This document shows positions 9,095-18,256 of a stretch of 64,000 nt of DNA, piece by piece. Under the pieces are notes generated by a model. That model did not search any database. It was not told the DNA's origin and saw nothing but the letters and a program-made list of their open reading frames with translations. This stretch comes from Pseudomonas laurylsulfatiphila (GTDB taxonomy: Bacteria > Pseudomonadota > Gammaproteobacteria > Pseudomonadales > Pseudomonadaceae): assembly GCF_002934665.1 (NCBI RefSeq), contig NZ_NIRS01000004.1, forward strand, positions 622,501-686,500, read 5' to 3'. How positions within the stretch are numbered: position 1 is the stretch's first letter; the number at the start of each line of letters is the position of its first letter. The position numbers and the translations under genes are program-made.

Positions 9095-9117
9095 ATTTCC
9101 CTATGGGTGAGGGAAAT
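9095..9117 (-). promoter_or_regulatory. Inverted repeat in the brnQ upstream region
   Basis: ATTTCCCT and AGGGAAAT form perfect 8-bp arms around a 7-base spacer, 41 bases before the brnQ start. It could be a repressor site or an RNA hairpin in the leader; the sequence alone does not decide. Confidence 0.4.
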
Positions 9118-9274
9118 GCTGTCAGTCCGTATAAGACCGACCCTTTTAGCGCGTTGGTGCCTTGTGGGCCGCAGACGCAAAAATGGCGCGTAGCCTAACG
9201 AATTTGTCTGACAAACGCACTGTTTGAGGGCGAACTATCCGATACACGACATTTCCGTGTCGCGTTTACGTATT

Positions 9275-9364
9275 AAAAGATCAAAAGATCGCAGCCTTCG
9301 GCAGCTCCTACAGGGAAAAGCGATCTCATGTAGGAGCTGCCGAAGGCTGCGATCTTTTGATCTT
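9275..9364. repeat. REPIN, GATCGCAGCCTTCGGCAGCTCCTAC type
   Basis: Two inverted units that read GATCAAAAGATCGCAGCCTT outward, with GGAGCTGCCGAAGGCTGCGA as the mirror. It occupies most of the 374-base gap between brnQ and sucD, together with the sucD terminator at 9373. Confidence 0.9.
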
Positions 9365-9372
9365 CAAGAACG

Positions 9373-9402
9373 ACAAAGGCCACCCGAAGGTGGCCTTTGT
9401 TT
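9373..9402 (-). terminator. Rho-independent terminator after sucD
   Basis: The perfect arms ACAAAGGCCACC and GGTGGCCTTTGT surround CGAA. It lies just past the sucD stop and ends the TCA gene cluster. Confidence 0.9.
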
Positions 9403-9428
9403 GGTGAAGCGTCAGCCAAGCACGAGGC

Positions 9429-10310
9429 TTACTTGACAGCCCAACCAGTCAGCTCGGCCAGGGCCTTGCCGATGTCTGCCAGCGAACGCACGGTTTTAAC
9501 GCCTGCGTCTTGCAGAGCAGCGAATTTCTCGTCTGCAGTGCCTTTGCCGCCAGAGATGATTGCGCCAGCATGGCCCATGCGCTTGCCCGGAGGAGCAGTC
9601 ACACCAGCGATGTAGGAAACAACCGGCTTGGTCACGTGTGCCTTGATGTAGGCAGCCGCTTCTTCTTCAGCCGAACCGCCGATCTCACCGATCATCACGA
9701 TCGCTTCGGTCTTCGGGTCTTCCTGGAACAGCTTCAGGATGTCGATGAAGTTCGAACCCGGGATCGGGTCACCACCGATGCCGACGCAAGTCGACTGACC
9801 GAAACCGGCGTCAGTAGTCTGCTTAACAGCTTCGTAGGTCAGGGTGCCGGAACGGGAAACGATACCGACCTTGCCTGGCAAGTGAATGTGACCTGGCATG
9901 ATGCCGATCTTGCATTCGCCTGGAGTGATCACGCCTGGGCAGTTAGGGCCGATCAGGGTAACACCCAGCTCGTCGCACTTAACTTTAGCGTCCAGCATGT
10001 CCAGGGTAGGAATGCCTTCGGTGATGCAGACGATCAGCTTGATGCCGCCGAAAGCAGCTTCCAGGATCGAGTCCTTGCAGAAAGGAGCCGGAACGTAGAT
10101 CACGCTGGCGGTGGCGCCAGTGGCAGCTACGGCGTCTTTCACGGTGTTGAACACTGGCAGGCCCAGGTGCTCGGTGCCGCCTTTGCCTGGAGTTACACCA
10201 CCAACCATCTTGGTGCCGTACTCGATGGCTTGCTGGGTGTGGAAACTACCTTGCGAACCGGTAATACCCTGGCAGATAACTTTGGTGTCTTTATTGATCA
10301 GGACGCTCAT
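9429..10310 (-). CDS. sucD: Succinyl-CoA synthetase alpha subunit
   Basis: A 293-residue subunit with an N-terminal CoA-binding Rossmann domain (KVICQGITGSQGSFHT) and the phosphorylated active-site His in GKRMGHAGAI near residue 250. With SucC it converts succinyl-CoA, ADP and phosphate to succinate, CoA and ATP in the TCA cycle. Its start overlaps the sucC stop by one base, giving coupled translation. It is the last gene of the cluster, before a strong terminator. Confidence 0.98.
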   Translation of the reverse strand: MSVLINKDTKVICQGITGSQGSFHTQQAIEYGTKMVGGVTPGKGGTEHLGLPVFNTVKDAVAATGATASVIYVPAPFCKDSILEAAFGGIKLIVCITEGIPTLDMLDAKVKCDELGVTLIGPNCPGVITPGECKIGIMPGHIHLPGKVGIVSRSGTLTYEAVKQTTDAGFGQSTCVGIGGDPIPGSNFIDILKLFQEDPKTEAIVMIGEIGGSAEEEAAAYIKAHVTKPVVSYIAGVTAPPGKRMGHAGAIISGGKGTADEKFAALQDAGVKTVRSLADIGKALAELTGWAVK

Positions 10311-11476
10311 TATTTGCCCTCCGCAGCTTTAACGACTTGTTGAGCAGCGTCGGTCAGGCTGGTAGCAGCGATGATGTTCAAACCGCTTTCTGCCAGTACT
10401 TTAGCGCCCAGCTCAGCGTTGTTGCCTTCAAGGCGAACAACAACCGGGATTTTCACGCCGACTTCTTTCACTGCACCGATGATGCCTTCGGCAATCATGT
10501 CGCAACGAACGATGCCGCCGAAGATGTTGACCAGTACTGCAGCGACGTTAGTGTCGGACAGGATGATCTTGAACGCTTCGGTAACGCGTTCCTTGGTAGC
10601 ACCGCCGCCCACGTCGAGGAAGTTGGCTGGCTTGCCGCCATGCAGGTTGACGATGTCCATGGTACCCATGGCCAGGCCAGCACCGTTGACCATGCAACCG
10701 ATGTTGCCTTCCAGCGCTACGTAGTTCAGTTCGAACTTGGCAGCGTGCGCTTCGCGCGGATCGTCTTGCGACGGATCATGGAAAGTCTTCAGCTTAGGCT
10801 GACGGTACATGGCGTTGGCGTCGATGTTGATCTTGGCGTCCAGGCAGTGCAGATCGCCGTCAGCCTTGATCACCAGCGGGTTCACTTCCAGCAGGGCCAG
10901 ATCGTGATCCTGGAACAGTTTGGCCAGACCTACGAAGATCTTGGCGAACTGGGCAACTTGCTTGCCTTCCAGACCCAGCTGGAAAGCCAGTTCGCGACCC
11001 TGGAATGGCTGAGCGCCAACCAGTGGATCGATAGTGGCCTTCAGGATTTTTTCTGGAGTGTCGTGAGCGATTTTCTCGATGTCCACGCCACCTTCGGTGG
11101 AAGCCATGAACACGATGCGACGGCTCGAACGGTCAACGACAGCGCCCAGGTACAGCTCTTTAGCGATATCAGTGCACGATTCAACCAGGATCTTGGTGAC
11201 TGGCTGACCATTGGCGTCAGTCTGGTAAGTCACCAGACGCTTGCCCAGCCACTGCTGTGCGAAGGCTTTGGCGTCTTCTTTGTTGCGAACCAGCTTGACG
11301 CCGCCCGCTTTACCGCGACCACCGGCGTGGACCTGGGCTTTGACAACCCACTCGCTGCCGCCGATTTTGTCGCAAGCTTCTGCTGCTGCTTCCGGGGTGT
11401 CTACCGCGTAACCGGTGGATACTGGCAGGCCGTACTCAGCGAACAGCTGCTTACCCTGATACTCGTGAAGATTCAT
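10310..11476 (-). CDS. sucC: Succinyl-CoA synthetase beta subunit (ADP-forming)
   Basis: A 388-residue subunit, the family's standard length. It starts with an ATP-grasp domain (MNLHEYQGKQLFAEYGLP, KAQVHAGGRGKAGGV) and ends with a CoA-ligase domain (INIFGGIVRCDMIAEGI). It pairs with SucD. It lies 181 bases downstream of lpdG across a hairpin-rich gap, the only long gap in the suc genes, so expression of sucCD may be partly separate. Confidence 0.98.
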   Translation of the reverse strand: MNLHEYQGKQLFAEYGLPVSTGYAVDTPEAAAEACDKIGGSEWVVKAQVHAGGRGKAGGVKLVRNKEDAKAFAQQWLGKRLVTYQTDANGQPVTKILVESCTDIAKELYLGAVVDRSSRRIVFMASTEGGVDIEKIAHDTPEKILKATIDPLVGAQPFQGRELAFQLGLEGKQVAQFAKIFVGLAKLFQDHDLALLEVNPLVIKADGDLHCLDAKINIDANAMYRQPKLKTFHDPSQDDPREAHAAKFELNYVALEGNIGCMVNGAGLAMGTMDIVNLHGGKPANFLDVGGGATKERVTEAFKIILSDTNVAAVLVNIFGGIVRCDMIAEGIIGAVKEVGVKIPVVVRLEGNNAELGAKVLAESGLNIIAATSLTDAAQQVVKAAEGK

Positions 11477-11552
11477 GCTTATTACCGTCTTCGTTAGGTA
11501 CTGCGCATTCGGTGCTGCACTCGTTCAAGTGCCGCACCACCTGTGACTGCTG

Positions 11553-11647
11553 CTTGCATAGCTGAGCTATGCAAGACTGCGTCCAGCGGATATTCCGCGG
11601 TGAGTCTTGCGTGCAAGGCTCACGACGGGCCAAACCGCCGTGGTTTC
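11553..11647 (-). other. Hairpin-rich spacer between lpdG and sucC
   Basis: Four self-complementary stretches lie in a row in the 181-base spacer: a perfect palindrome with 11-base arms (CTTGCATAGCT, G, AGCTATGCAAG) at 11553-11575; GCGGA-TAT-TCCGC at 11586-11598; TGAGTCTTGC/GCAAGGCTCA with one mismatch at 11601-11622; and AAACC/GGTTT at 11633-11647. None has a T run like a terminator. It may shape mRNA processing or act as a protein site. Confidence 0.5.
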
Positions 11648-11657
11648 TTATTATGTC

Positions 11658-13094
11658 TTAACGCTTCTTGCGGTTGGCGATGTGGATGGCGCCGCCATTC
11701 ACTGCCAAAGCAGCTTCGTGCAAGGCTTCAGACAGGGTCGGATGGGAGAAAACCATCATGCCCAGGTCTTCAGCGCTGGTGCCGAATTCCATACCGATCG
11801 CGCCCTGCTGAACCAGTTCGGCAGCGCTTGGGCCAATCACGTGGACGCCCAGTACGCGGTCCGTCTTGGCATCTGCGATGACCTTGACGAAACCACCGGT
11901 GTCGTTGGCAGCCATGGCACGGCCGGAGGCTGCGAACGGGAAGGTGCCGACGTTAACTTCAACGCCTTCGGCTTTCAAGGCCTGTTCGGTTTTACCAACC
12001 CACGCGATTTCCGGGTGAGTATAAATAACCGAAGGGATCAAATCATAGTTCATCTGGGCCTTGTGGCCCTTGATGCGCTCGACAACCATGATGCCTTCTT
12101 CGGACGCCTTGTGCGCCAGCATCATGCCGCGAACCACGTCGCCGATGGCGTAAACGCCCGGTACGGTGGTGGCGCAGTGATCGTCAACGTGCACGAAACC
12201 GCGCTCGTCCAGGGTCACGCCGCAGTCGGCAGCCAACAGATCAGTGGTCACCGGACGGCGACCAACGGCTACGATCAGCTTGTCGAAAGTGATGTTCTGT
12301 TCGCCGTTGGCATCGGTGTAGTTCACCACGACTTCGTCGCCGTTCACTTTGGAACCGGTGACGCGAGCGCCCAGCTTGATGTCCAGACCTTGCTTGGTCA
12401 GGGTTTTCAGCGCTTCCTTGGAAACAGCGGTGTCGGCTGCCATCAGGAAGGTGTCCAGGGCTTCCAGGACAGTCACTTCTGCACCCAGACGCGACCAGAC
12501 CGAACCCAGTTCCAGACCGATCACGCCAGCGCCGATCACGCCCAGACGTTTTGGAACGGATTGGAATTCCAGGGCGCCAGTCGAATCGACGATCACATTC
12601 TGGTCAACCGGAGCTGGCGGAATGTCGATCGGACGCGAACCTGGTGCCAGGATGACGTTTTCGGCTTCGATGACTTCTACCGAGCCATCAGGCTTGGTGA
12701 CTTCGACTTTCTTGCCGGCCAGCAGCTTGCCGTGACCCTGGATGGAGGTCACACCGTTGGCTTTGAACAGGGTCGCAACGCCGGAGGTCAGGCCTTTGAC
12801 GATGTTGGCTTTACGGCCGACCATCGCTGGCACGTCCATGGTCACGCCAGCGTGATTGATACCGTGGATCGCGAAACCGTCCTGGGCTTCGTGGAATTTC
12901 CACGAGCTGTCCAGCAGGGCCTTGGATGGAATGCAGCCGACGTTCAGGCAAGTACCGCCCAGAGCCAGTTTGCCTTCCTTGTCGGTGTACTTCTCGATGC
13001 AGGCAGTGGAGAGACCCAACTGCGCGGCCTTGATGGCAGCGACGTAACCGCCAGGGCCCGCACCGATCACTACTACGTCAAATTTCTGCGACAT
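11658..13094 (-). CDS. lpdG: Dihydrolipoyl dehydrogenase (E3) of the 2-oxoglutarate dehydrogenase complex
   Basis: A 478-residue flavoprotein. The N-terminus has the FAD dinucleotide fold VVVIGAGPGGYVAAI and the redox disulfide GGTCLNVGCIPSKALL; a central NAD-binding fold (GVIGAGVIGLELGSVW) and the C-terminal HPTLSEALHEAAL with the catalytic His-Glu follow. It reoxidises dihydrolipoamide of SucB with NAD+. Position directly after sucB marks it as the E3 of 2-oxoglutarate dehydrogenase (and the glycine cleavage system in pseudomonads). Confidence 0.97.
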   Translation of the reverse strand: MSQKFDVVVIGAGPGGYVAAIKAAQLGLSTACIEKYTDKEGKLALGGTCLNVGCIPSKALLDSSWKFHEAQDGFAIHGINHAGVTMDVPAMVGRKANIVKGLTSGVATLFKANGVTSIQGHGKLLAGKKVEVTKPDGSVEVIEAENVILAPGSRPIDIPPAPVDQNVIVDSTGALEFQSVPKRLGVIGAGVIGLELGSVWSRLGAEVTVLEALDTFLMAADTAVSKEALKTLTKQGLDIKLGARVTGSKVNGDEVVVNYTDANGEQNITFDKLIVAVGRRPVTTDLLAADCGVTLDERGFVHVDDHCATTVPGVYAIGDVVRGMMLAHKASEEGIMVVERIKGHKAQMNYDLIPSVIYTHPEIAWVGKTEQALKAEGVEVNVGTFPFAASGRAMAANDTGGFVKVIADAKTDRVLGVHVIGPSAAELVQQGAIGMEFGTSAEDLGMMVFSHPTLSEALHEAALAVNGGAIHIANRKKR

Positions 13095-13192
13095 TCAAAA
13101 AATCCTCTTTAGCGAAAAGCTTCAAGCCGCGAGCGGCAAGCCAGGCTGCGGGTTTTCCGACAGCACGGGCTTGCAGCTCATGGCTGCTTCTA

Positions 13193-14413
13193 TCAGATAT
13201 CCAGCAACAGACGAGCCGGATCTTCCAGCAGGTTCTTGATGGTCACCAGGAAGGTCACAGCTTCTTTGCCATCGATCAGGCGGTGATCGTAGGACAGTGC
13301 CAGGTACATCATCGGACGGATAACGACCTGACCGTTGATGGCCATAGGACGCTGGATGATGTTGTGCATGCCCAGGATGGCGGCTTGTGGCGGGTTGACG
13401 ATCGGGGTCGACATCATCGAACCGAAAGTACCGCCGTTGGTGATGGTGAAAGTACCACCGGTCATTTCGTCCATCGACAGTTTGCCGTCGCGGGCTTTCT
13501 TGCCGAAGGTGGCGATGCCGCCTTCGATTTCAGCCAGGCTCATCAGTTCGGCGTTACGCAGAACCGGTACAACCAGGCCGCGATCGCTGGAAACTGCAAC
13601 GCCGACGTCAGCGTAGCCGTGGTAAACGATGTCGCCGCCGTCGATCGAGGCGTTGACAGCCGGGAAGCGCTTCAGTGCTTCGGTAGCTGCTTTCACGAAG
13701 AAGGACATGAAGCCCAGGCGCACGCCGTTGTGGGACTTCTCGAAGAGATCCTTGTACTTCGAACGCAGCGCCATGACTTCGGTCATGTCGACTTCGTTGA
13801 AAGTGGTCAGCATCGCCATGTTCGACTGAGCTTCAACCAGACGCTTGGCCACGGTGGCACGAACGCGGGTCATCGGTACGCGCTTCTCGATGCGGTCGCC
13901 AGCAGCGAACACAGGAGCAGCGGCAGCCGGAGCAGCAGCCTTGGCAGGTGCGGCAGCAGGAGCCGCTTTCTTGGCTTCGACAGCGGCAACCACGTCTTCC
14001 TTGGTTACACGACCATCTTTGCCGGTGCCTTTGACGGAAGCCAGGTTGATGCCGTTTTCTTCGGCCAGCTTGCGAGCGGCTGGAGCGGCGATAGCGTCTT
14101 CGTCAGCGCCGGCAGTCGGAGCTGCGGCAGCAGCGGCCGGAGCAGCAGCGGCAGCCGGAGCGGCAGCAGCAGCGCCGCCTTCAACGATGGAGCCCAGGAC
14201 TTCGTCGGACAGAACGGTGTCGCCTTCGTTCTTGACGATAGCGCCCAGCACGCCGTCAGCGGTAGCCAACACTTCCAGCACGACTTTGTCGGTTTCGATG
14301 TCAACGATCAGTTCGTCGCGCTTGACCGCATCGCCCGGTTGTTTGTGCCAGGTGGCAACGGTGCCATCGGCAACCGATTCCGGGAAAGTGGGGGCTTTGA
14401 TCTCGATAGCCAT
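13193..14413 (-). CDS. sucB: Dihydrolipoyllysine succinyltransferase (E2)
   Basis: A 406-residue E2 subunit. Domains in order: a lipoyl domain with the lipoylated Lys43 in VDIETDKVVLEV, an Ala-rich linker (about 75-95), the peripheral subunit-binding domain (APAARKLAEENGINLASVKG), a second Ala/Pro linker, then the catalytic core ending in SYDHRLIDGKEAV with the active-site His. It moves the succinyl group from SucA to CoA. It follows sucA after 42 bases. Confidence 0.98.
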   Translation of the reverse strand: MAIEIKAPTFPESVADGTVATWHKQPGDAVKRDELIVDIETDKVVLEVLATADGVLGAIVKNEGDTVLSDEVLGSIVEGGAAAAAPAAAAAPAAAAAAPTAGADEDAIAAPAARKLAEENGINLASVKGTGKDGRVTKEDVVAAVEAKKAAPAAAPAKAAAPAAAAPVFAAGDRIEKRVPMTRVRATVAKRLVEAQSNMAMLTTFNEVDMTEVMALRSKYKDLFEKSHNGVRLGFMSFFVKAATEALKRFPAVNASIDGGDIVYHGYADVGVAVSSDRGLVVPVLRNAELMSLAEIEGGIATFGKKARDGKLSMDEMTGGTFTITNGGTFGSMMSTPIVNPPQAAILGMHNIIQRPMAINGQVVIRPMMYLALSYDHRLIDGKEAVTFLVTIKNLLEDPARLLLDI

Positions 14414-14455
14414 TGTCTGTGGTTCCTTAAATTCGGTTTCAGGTGCGCGAAGGCG

Positions 14456-17287
14456 TTAAACAGTAAAGGCGTCTTGCAGCAGTTTTTCCTGCTGTTCGGC
14501 GTGCATCGATGCGTAACCGCATGCAGGTGCAGCAGAAGCCTCACGGCCCGCGTACTCGAGTACGAGAGACTTGTTGAGGTTGCTGATGCTGCGACGCATG
14601 TGGTGTTGGCTGCAGTACCAGGCACCCTGGTTCATCGGCTCTTCCTGACACCAAACGGCATGTTTGACGTTGGTATAAGGAGCCAGGACTTCTTTCAAGT
14701 CGTCCTCAGGGAATGGGTACAGCTGCTCGATACGCACGATGGCGATGTCGTCACGACCTTCGGCACGGCGTTTTTCCAGCAGGTCGTAGTAGACCTTGCC
14801 GCTACACAGAACAACGCGCTCGACCTTTTTCGGGTCTTGGGCATCGATTTCCGGGATGACGGTCTGGAACGAACCTTCGGCCAGATCTTCCAGCGTCGAG
14901 ATGGCCAGCTTGTGGCGCAGCAGCGACTTCGGAGTCAGGACTACCAGTGGTTTGCGCAGCGGGCGAATCACCTGACGGCGCAGCAAGTGGTAGATCTGAG
15001 CCGGCGTCGTCGGCATGCACACCTGAATGTTGTGCTCGGCGCACAGCTGCAGGTAACGCTCCAGACGAGCCGAGGAGTGCTCCGGCCCCTGACCTTCATA
15101 ACCGTGCGGCAGCAGCATGGTCAGACCGCACAGACGGCCCCACTTGTGCTCGCCACTGGTGATGAACTGGTCGATTACGACCTGGGCGCCGTTGGCGAAG
15201 TCGCCGAACTGGGCTTCCCAGATAACCAGGGCGTTCGGCGTGGTGGTCGAGTAACCGTACTCGAACGCCAATACCGCTTCTTCGGACAGGAACGAGTCGT
15301 ACAGGTCAAAACGCGGCTGACCGTCGTACAGGTTCTGCAGCGGGATGTAGGTGCCCGCGTCTTTCTGGTTGTGCAGGACAGCGTGACGGTGCGAGAACGT
15401 ACCGCGGCCGATGTCCTGGCCAGTCATGCGAATCGGGTGACCTTCGAACGCCAGGGTCGCGTACGCCATGGTTTCGGCGTAGCCCCAGTTGATCGGCAGG
15501 CCACCGGCTTGCATCTTCTGGCGGTCTTCGTAGATCTTGGCAACCTGGCGCTGAACCACGAAGCCTTCCGGGATTTCCAGCAGCTTGGCGGACAGTTCCT
15601 GCAAGGTCTTCAGATCGAAGCGAGTGTCGTGACGCGCGGTCCAGGTGTGACCCAGGTACGGACGCCAGTCCACGAACAGTTCCTTGTTCGGCTCTTTGAC
15701 CAGGCTTTTCACAACGTGCAGACCGTTGTCCAGCGCGTTGCGGTATTCGTCGACTTTCGCCTGAACACGCTCCGCATCCAGCACACCGCCCTGAGTCAGA
15801 CGATCGGCATACAGCTCACGGGTAGTGCGCTGCTTGGTGATCTGCTGATACATCAGAGGTTGGGTGCCGCTTGGCTCGTCGGCCTCGTTGTGGCCGCGAC
15901 GGCGGTAGCAGACCAGGTCGATCACCACGTCACGTTTGAACTGCATGCGGTAGTCGATGGCCAGCTGGGTCACGAACAATACGGCTTCCGGATCATCACC
16001 ATTCACATGGAGGATCGGCGCCTGGATCATTTTCGCAACGTCGGTCGCGTACTCGGTGGAGCGCGAGTCCAGCGGGTTGCTGATGGTGAAACCGACCTGG
16101 TTGTTGATCACGATGTGCACGGTACCGCCGGTCTTGAAACCGCGGGTCTGCGACATCTGGAAGGTTTCCATGACCACGCCCTGACCTGCGAAAGCAGCGT
16201 CACCGTGGATGGAGATCGGCAGAACCTTCTCGCCGGTCGGGTCGTTGCGACGATCCTGGCGGGCGCGAACCGAACCTTCGACCACCGGGGAAACGATTTC
16301 CAGGTGGGACGGGTTGAACGCCATCGCCAGGTGAACTTCACCGCCGGTGGTCATCACGTTGGACGAGAAGCCCTGGTGGTATTTCACGTCACCGGAACCG
16401 AGCTCGACCTTCTTCTTGCCTTCGAACTCGTCGAACAGCTCGCGCGGGTTCTTGCCGAAGGTATTGACCAGCACGTTCAGACGGCCACGGTGGGCCATGC
16501 CGATGACGATTTCCTTGGTGCCGTAGGAACCGGAACGCTGGATCAGCTCGTCGAGCATCGGAATCAGGCTTTCGCCGCCTTCCAGACCGAAACGCTTGGT
16601 ACCCGGGTATTTGGTGCCCAGGTATTTTTCCAGACCTTCACCGGCGGTCACGCGCTCGAGCAGGTGGCTCTTGATGTCGGCGGAGTACGTCGGACGACCG
16701 CGCACGCTTTCCAGACGCTGCTGGAACCACTGGCGCTGCTCGGAATCGGTGATATGCGTGAATTCAGCGCCGATGGTGCGGCAATATGTCTGCTGCAACG
16801 CTTCGTGAATTTCGCGTAGGCTCGCTTCCTCTTTGCCGATGAACAGGTCGCCGGCACGGAAGGTCGTATCAAGATCGGCATTGGTCAAGCCGTAATGATT
16901 GATCGACAGGTCTGCAGGTGCAGGACGCTGCCACAGTCCCAGCGGGTCAAGCTGGGCTGCCTGGTGGCCACGCATACGGTAGGCCTGGATCAATCGCAGC
17001 ACTTCAACTTGCTTCTTCTCGTGCTCACTGCTCACGCTGCCGGCGGAAACCGGTTGGGCGCGGCGCTGGTTCTTTGCCAGCAAGACGAAATGATCGCGAA
17101 TTGTGGAGTGCGAAACATCGGTGGCAGAGTTGCCGTCAGCAGGCAACTTCTGGAAGTAGGTGCGCCACTCTTCTGGCACAGCGTTAGGGTCGTGCAGGTA
17201 GAGCTCATAAAGCTCTTCCACATAGGCAGCGTTACTACCGGATAGGTAGGCACTGTTCCACATGCGCTGCATCACGCTTTCTTGCAT
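14456..17287 (-). CDS. sucA: 2-Oxoglutarate dehydrogenase E1 component
   Basis: A 943-residue thiamine-diphosphate enzyme of standard length. Recognisable parts are the N-terminal SAYLSGSNAAYVEELYELY helix, GMAHRGRLNVLVN, the ThDP/Mg motif region GDAAFAGQGVV ... INNQVGFT, and the C-terminal QEEPMNQGAWY. It decarboxylates 2-oxoglutarate and passes the succinyl unit to SucB. GAGGGTGA lies ahead of the start. It follows sdhB across a 253-base gap that holds a weak terminator-like hairpin, so it may have its own promoter there as well as read-through from sdh. Confidence 0.98.
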   Translation of the reverse strand: MQESVMQRMWNSAYLSGSNAAYVEELYELYLHDPNAVPEEWRTYFQKLPADGNSATDVSHSTIRDHFVLLAKNQRRAQPVSAGSVSSEHEKKQVEVLRLIQAYRMRGHQAAQLDPLGLWQRPAPADLSINHYGLTNADLDTTFRAGDLFIGKEEASLREIHEALQQTYCRTIGAEFTHITDSEQRQWFQQRLESVRGRPTYSADIKSHLLERVTAGEGLEKYLGTKYPGTKRFGLEGGESLIPMLDELIQRSGSYGTKEIVIGMAHRGRLNVLVNTFGKNPRELFDEFEGKKKVELGSGDVKYHQGFSSNVMTTGGEVHLAMAFNPSHLEIVSPVVEGSVRARQDRRNDPTGEKVLPISIHGDAAFAGQGVVMETFQMSQTRGFKTGGTVHIVINNQVGFTISNPLDSRSTEYATDVAKMIQAPILHVNGDDPEAVLFVTQLAIDYRMQFKRDVVIDLVCYRRRGHNEADEPSGTQPLMYQQITKQRTTRELYADRLTQGGVLDAERVQAKVDEYRNALDNGLHVVKSLVKEPNKELFVDWRPYLGHTWTARHDTRFDLKTLQELSAKLLEIPEGFVVQRQVAKIYEDRQKMQAGGLPINWGYAETMAYATLAFEGHPIRMTGQDIGRGTFSHRHAVLHNQKDAGTYIPLQNLYDGQPRFDLYDSFLSEEAVLAFEYGYSTTTPNALVIWEAQFGDFANGAQVVIDQFITSGEHKWGRLCGLTMLLPHGYEGQGPEHSSARLERYLQLCAEHNIQVCMPTTPAQIYHLLRRQVIRPLRKPLVVLTPKSLLRHKLAISTLEDLAEGSFQTVIPEIDAQDPKKVERVVLCSGKVYYDLLEKRRAEGRDDIAIVRIEQLYPFPEDDLKEVLAPYTNVKHAVWCQEEPMNQGAWYCSQHHMRRSISNLNKSLVLEYAGREASAAPACGYASMHAEQQEKLLQDAFTV

Positions 17288-17474
17288 GCTTGGTCACCCT
17301 CGGTTAGGGGAACACCACCGGTGTCGACACCGAGCAAACTTGCAGAAGTCCGAATGCAGCGACCAAAACAAGCCACTAGGATCACACTGATAGTCCGGGT
17401 ACCAGCCCGGATGCCCCTGCTTGTCTCATTTCTTCAAAATAAGAGCCGCAGCCTTTTAAGCTGCTACTCAGGTT

Positions 17475-17508
17475 AAAACTACGGCGCCGGTTGAAGCCTG
17501 CGCCGTAG
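17475..17508 (-). terminator. Attenuator-like hairpin between sdhB and sucA
   Basis: The perfect 9-bp arms CTACGGCGC and GCGCCGTAG are followed on the minus strand by TTTT. The short T run suggests partial termination after sdhB, which would lower but not stop transcription into sucA. Confidence 0.6.
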
Positions 17509-17540
17509 CATCTACGGGTACAGCGGGTACAGCAGCTGAA

Positions 17541-18245
17541 TCACACGCCGCTCGAGAGCAACATGTTACGGATGTGACCGATGGCCTTAGTCGGGTTCAG
17601 GCCTTTCGGACATACGTTGACGCAGTTCATGATCCCGCGGCAGCGGAATACGCTGAACGGGTCATCCAGTGAAGCCAGACGCTCGGACGTCTTGGTGTCA
17701 CGGCTGTCTGCCAGGAAGCGGTACGCTTGCAGCAGGGCAGCCGGGCCCAGGAACTTGTCCGGGTTCCACCAGAAGGACGGGCAGGAAGTCGAGCAGCAAG
17801 CGCACAGGATGCACTCGTACAGACCGTCCAGCTTTTCACGTTCTTCAGGGGACTGCAGACGCTCGATGGCCGGAGCCGGCGTGTCGTTCTGCAGGTATGG
17901 CTTAACCTTCTCGTATTGCTTGTAGAAGATGCTCATATCGACGACCAGGTCACGGATAACCGGCAAACCTGGCAGAGGACGAACGATCAACTTGTTACCT
18001 TTTACGACAGCAGACAGCGGCGTGATGCACGCCAGGCCGTTTTTGCCGTTGATGTTCATGCCGTCGGAACCGCAAACACCTTCACGGCAAGAGCGACGAT
18101 AGGAGAAACCTTCGTCCTGCTCTTTGATCAGGGCCAGCACGTCCAGCACCATCAGGTCTTTACCACCGGTATCGACCTGGAATTCCTGCATGAACGGCGC
18201 AGCGTCCTGATCAGGGTTGTAACGATAAACACTGACTTGCAACAT
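17541..18245 (-). CDS. sdhB: Succinate dehydrogenase iron-sulfur subunit
   Basis: A 234-residue subunit with the Cys sets for three clusters: 2Fe-2S (SCREGVCGSDGMNINGKNGLAC), then CILCACCSTSCP and CRGIMNCVNVCPKGLNP for the 4Fe-4S and 3Fe-4S centres. It carries electrons from SdhA flavin to ubiquinone at the SdhCD anchor. The start at MLQVSVYRYNP has AAGGGTGA upstream; a GTG three codons earlier is less likely. It is the last gene of sdhCDAB. Confidence 0.98.
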   Translation of the reverse strand: MLQVSVYRYNPDQDAAPFMQEFQVDTGGKDLMVLDVLALIKEQDEGFSYRRSCREGVCGSDGMNINGKNGLACITPLSAVVKGNKLIVRPLPGLPVIRDLVVDMSIFYKQYEKVKPYLQNDTPAPAIERLQSPEEREKLDGLYECILCACCSTSCPSFWWNPDKFLGPAALLQAYRFLADSRDTKTSERLASLDDPFSVFRCRGIMNCVNVCPKGLNPTKAIGHIRNMLLSSGV

Positions 18246-18256
18246 GGCGGTCACCC

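Noticed and set aside
13283..16819. A 1178-codon open frame on the plus strand
   Set aside because: It is antisense to sucB and sucA, whose proteins are unmistakable; high-GC codon bias opens the opposite frame. Its translation resembles no known protein.
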